64,000 nucleotides of DNA. Origin: Nakamurella multipartita DSM 44233. Its GTDB lineage: Bacteria > Actinomycetota > Actinomycetes > Mycobacteriales > Nakamurellaceae. Below the pieces are notes generated by a model. That model saw only the letters and a list, made by a program, of their open reading frames with translations, was not told where the DNA came from and did not search any database. Location: the NCBI RefSeq assembly GCF_000024365.1, contig NC_013235.1, positions 992,001-1,056,000 on the forward strand. Reading direction: 5' to 3'. This document shows, one piece after another, positions 63,477 through 64,000 of the stretch (the first letter of the stretch is position 1; every line of letters begins with the position of its first letter). Both the position numbers and the translations under genes were made by a program.

Positions 63477-64000
63477 GGCGGGTCCTCGCCGACCAGTCCG
63501 TCGATCGCCTCGCGGAACAGGTCGGCGTGCCCGACGTGCCGGGCGTACTCATCGTGCAGGTCGACCAGCAGGCGGCGGGCGCTGGGCCGCCGGTCGGGTC
63601 GGGGTCGAACCGGGCCGACCGGTCCAGCCCGCCGTCGGCCAGCACGTCGGCCACGGCGGCCCGGCCGCGATCCGCGGCGGTGGACCAGAGCCGGTACAGC
63701 TCGTCGGCGCCGTCGTCGGCGGCCGAGCGCCAGGGATAGTCGGGGTCGGCGTCCCAGTCCACCGAGCGCCAGGGTTCGGGCATGGGCCAGCCGGTCAGCC
63801 GGGTCGCCGTCCAGTCCTCGACCATGGCCAGGTGCTTGAGCAGGCTGCCCAGGGTCATCGCGGACGGCGGGTGAGCCCGCCGCAGCGCCGCATCGTCCAG
63901 GCCGCCGCACTTCCAGGCGAAGGTGGCGCGGGAGCGGTCCAGCGCGAACTGCAGCATCTGCCCCTCGTCGGCATCCGCCGCCGCCTCGTGGATCGTGGTG
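63464..64000 (-). pseudogene. DinB/DUF664-type protein, frameshifted, 5' end outside window
   Basis: Frame one, open to the window edge, encodes the start of a DinB-superfamily four-helix protein (RATFAWKCGGLDDAALRRA, SLLKHLAMVEDWTATRL). Near 63590 it loses frame; the family C-terminus (LLVDLHDEYARHVGHADLF, then EAIDGLVGED) continues in the neighbouring frame to the stop at 63464. One missing base in a CCC run explains it. Such proteins are thiol-dependent transferase-like; function unknown. A sequencing error is possible. Confidence 0.8.

Overview
The window is high-GC, densely coded actinobacterial DNA. Genus-level assignment is inference; a Nakamurella-like or related Frankiales/Geodermatophilales-type soil actinomycete fits best. 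Supporting signs are BldC- and DasR-type regulators, the 33-residue ribosomal protein bS22, a Rex repressor with its operator, System II cytochrome c maturation, menaquinone genes, frequent GTG/TTG starts and ATGA/GTGA stop-start overlaps. No tRNA, rRNA or CRISPR array was seen.

Layout. 0-7.8 kb: narKGHJI respiratory nitrate reductase operon, with narK cut by the window edge. 7.8-13.7 kb: a histidine ammonia-lyase-family gene on the minus strand, split by an IS30-family element. That element carries an ISL3-family element, which itself carries a second copy of the same ISL3 element. All three insertions can be undone on paper from their target duplications, and the lyase is then restored in frame. 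13.7-16.8 kb: ABC-F ATPase, a membrane protein and a two-domain ABM-like protein. 17-26 kb: a conserved actinobacterial block (excisionase-type HTH, bS22, epimerase-like SDR, acyltransferase, HAD phosphatase, AMP-ligase-like protein, glutaredoxin-like protein, Rex, uroporphyrinogen methyltransferase/synthase fusion) that lacks the hemA and hemC normally found after rex. 26-28.5 kb: a small family of membrane proteins. 28.5-33.4 kb: phosphatase plus ResA/CcdA/ResB/CcsB cytochrome c biogenesis. 33.5-39.1 kb: BldC, a DUF4229-type protein, and a four-gene overlapping operon (cysteine-desulfhydrase-like PLP enzyme, M20 hydrolase, GNAT, N-acylamino-acid racemase) that resembles the N-succinyl route turning D- into L-amino acids. 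39.9-47.9 kb, minus strand: menA, mug, menE, menB and the Pnkp/Hen1 RNA-repair pair. 47.9-53.6 kb: thioesterase, HxlR, thioredoxin/MerR, a secreted protein, a two-component system and menC. 53.6-57.2 kb: flavin-binding protein, DasR, SnoaL-like, hemerythrin and LuxR proteins. 57.3-59 kb: an IS110-family element inserted into a dispersed palindrome. 59-63.5 kb: nagE, nagB and nagA. End: a DinB-type gene.

How the genes work together. Nitrate respiration, menaquinone synthesis (menA/B/C/E), cytochrome c assembly, haem-pathway genes and Rex together describe a respiratory chain that responds to redox state. DasR (54 kb) has a candidate operator at its own promoter and two at the nagE promoter, so it probably controls N-acetylglucosamine uptake and catabolism. 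That pathway looks damaged here: nagE has a one-base frameshift after its EIIA histidine, and nagB has Val in place of a catalytic Asp.

The most interesting signals are the IS110 element with a candidate bridge-RNA target loop matching the palindrome it disrupts, the three-level IS nest, the lyase lacking its MIO-forming Ala-Ser-Gly, and a family of palindromes with GTTGATCATGG arms.
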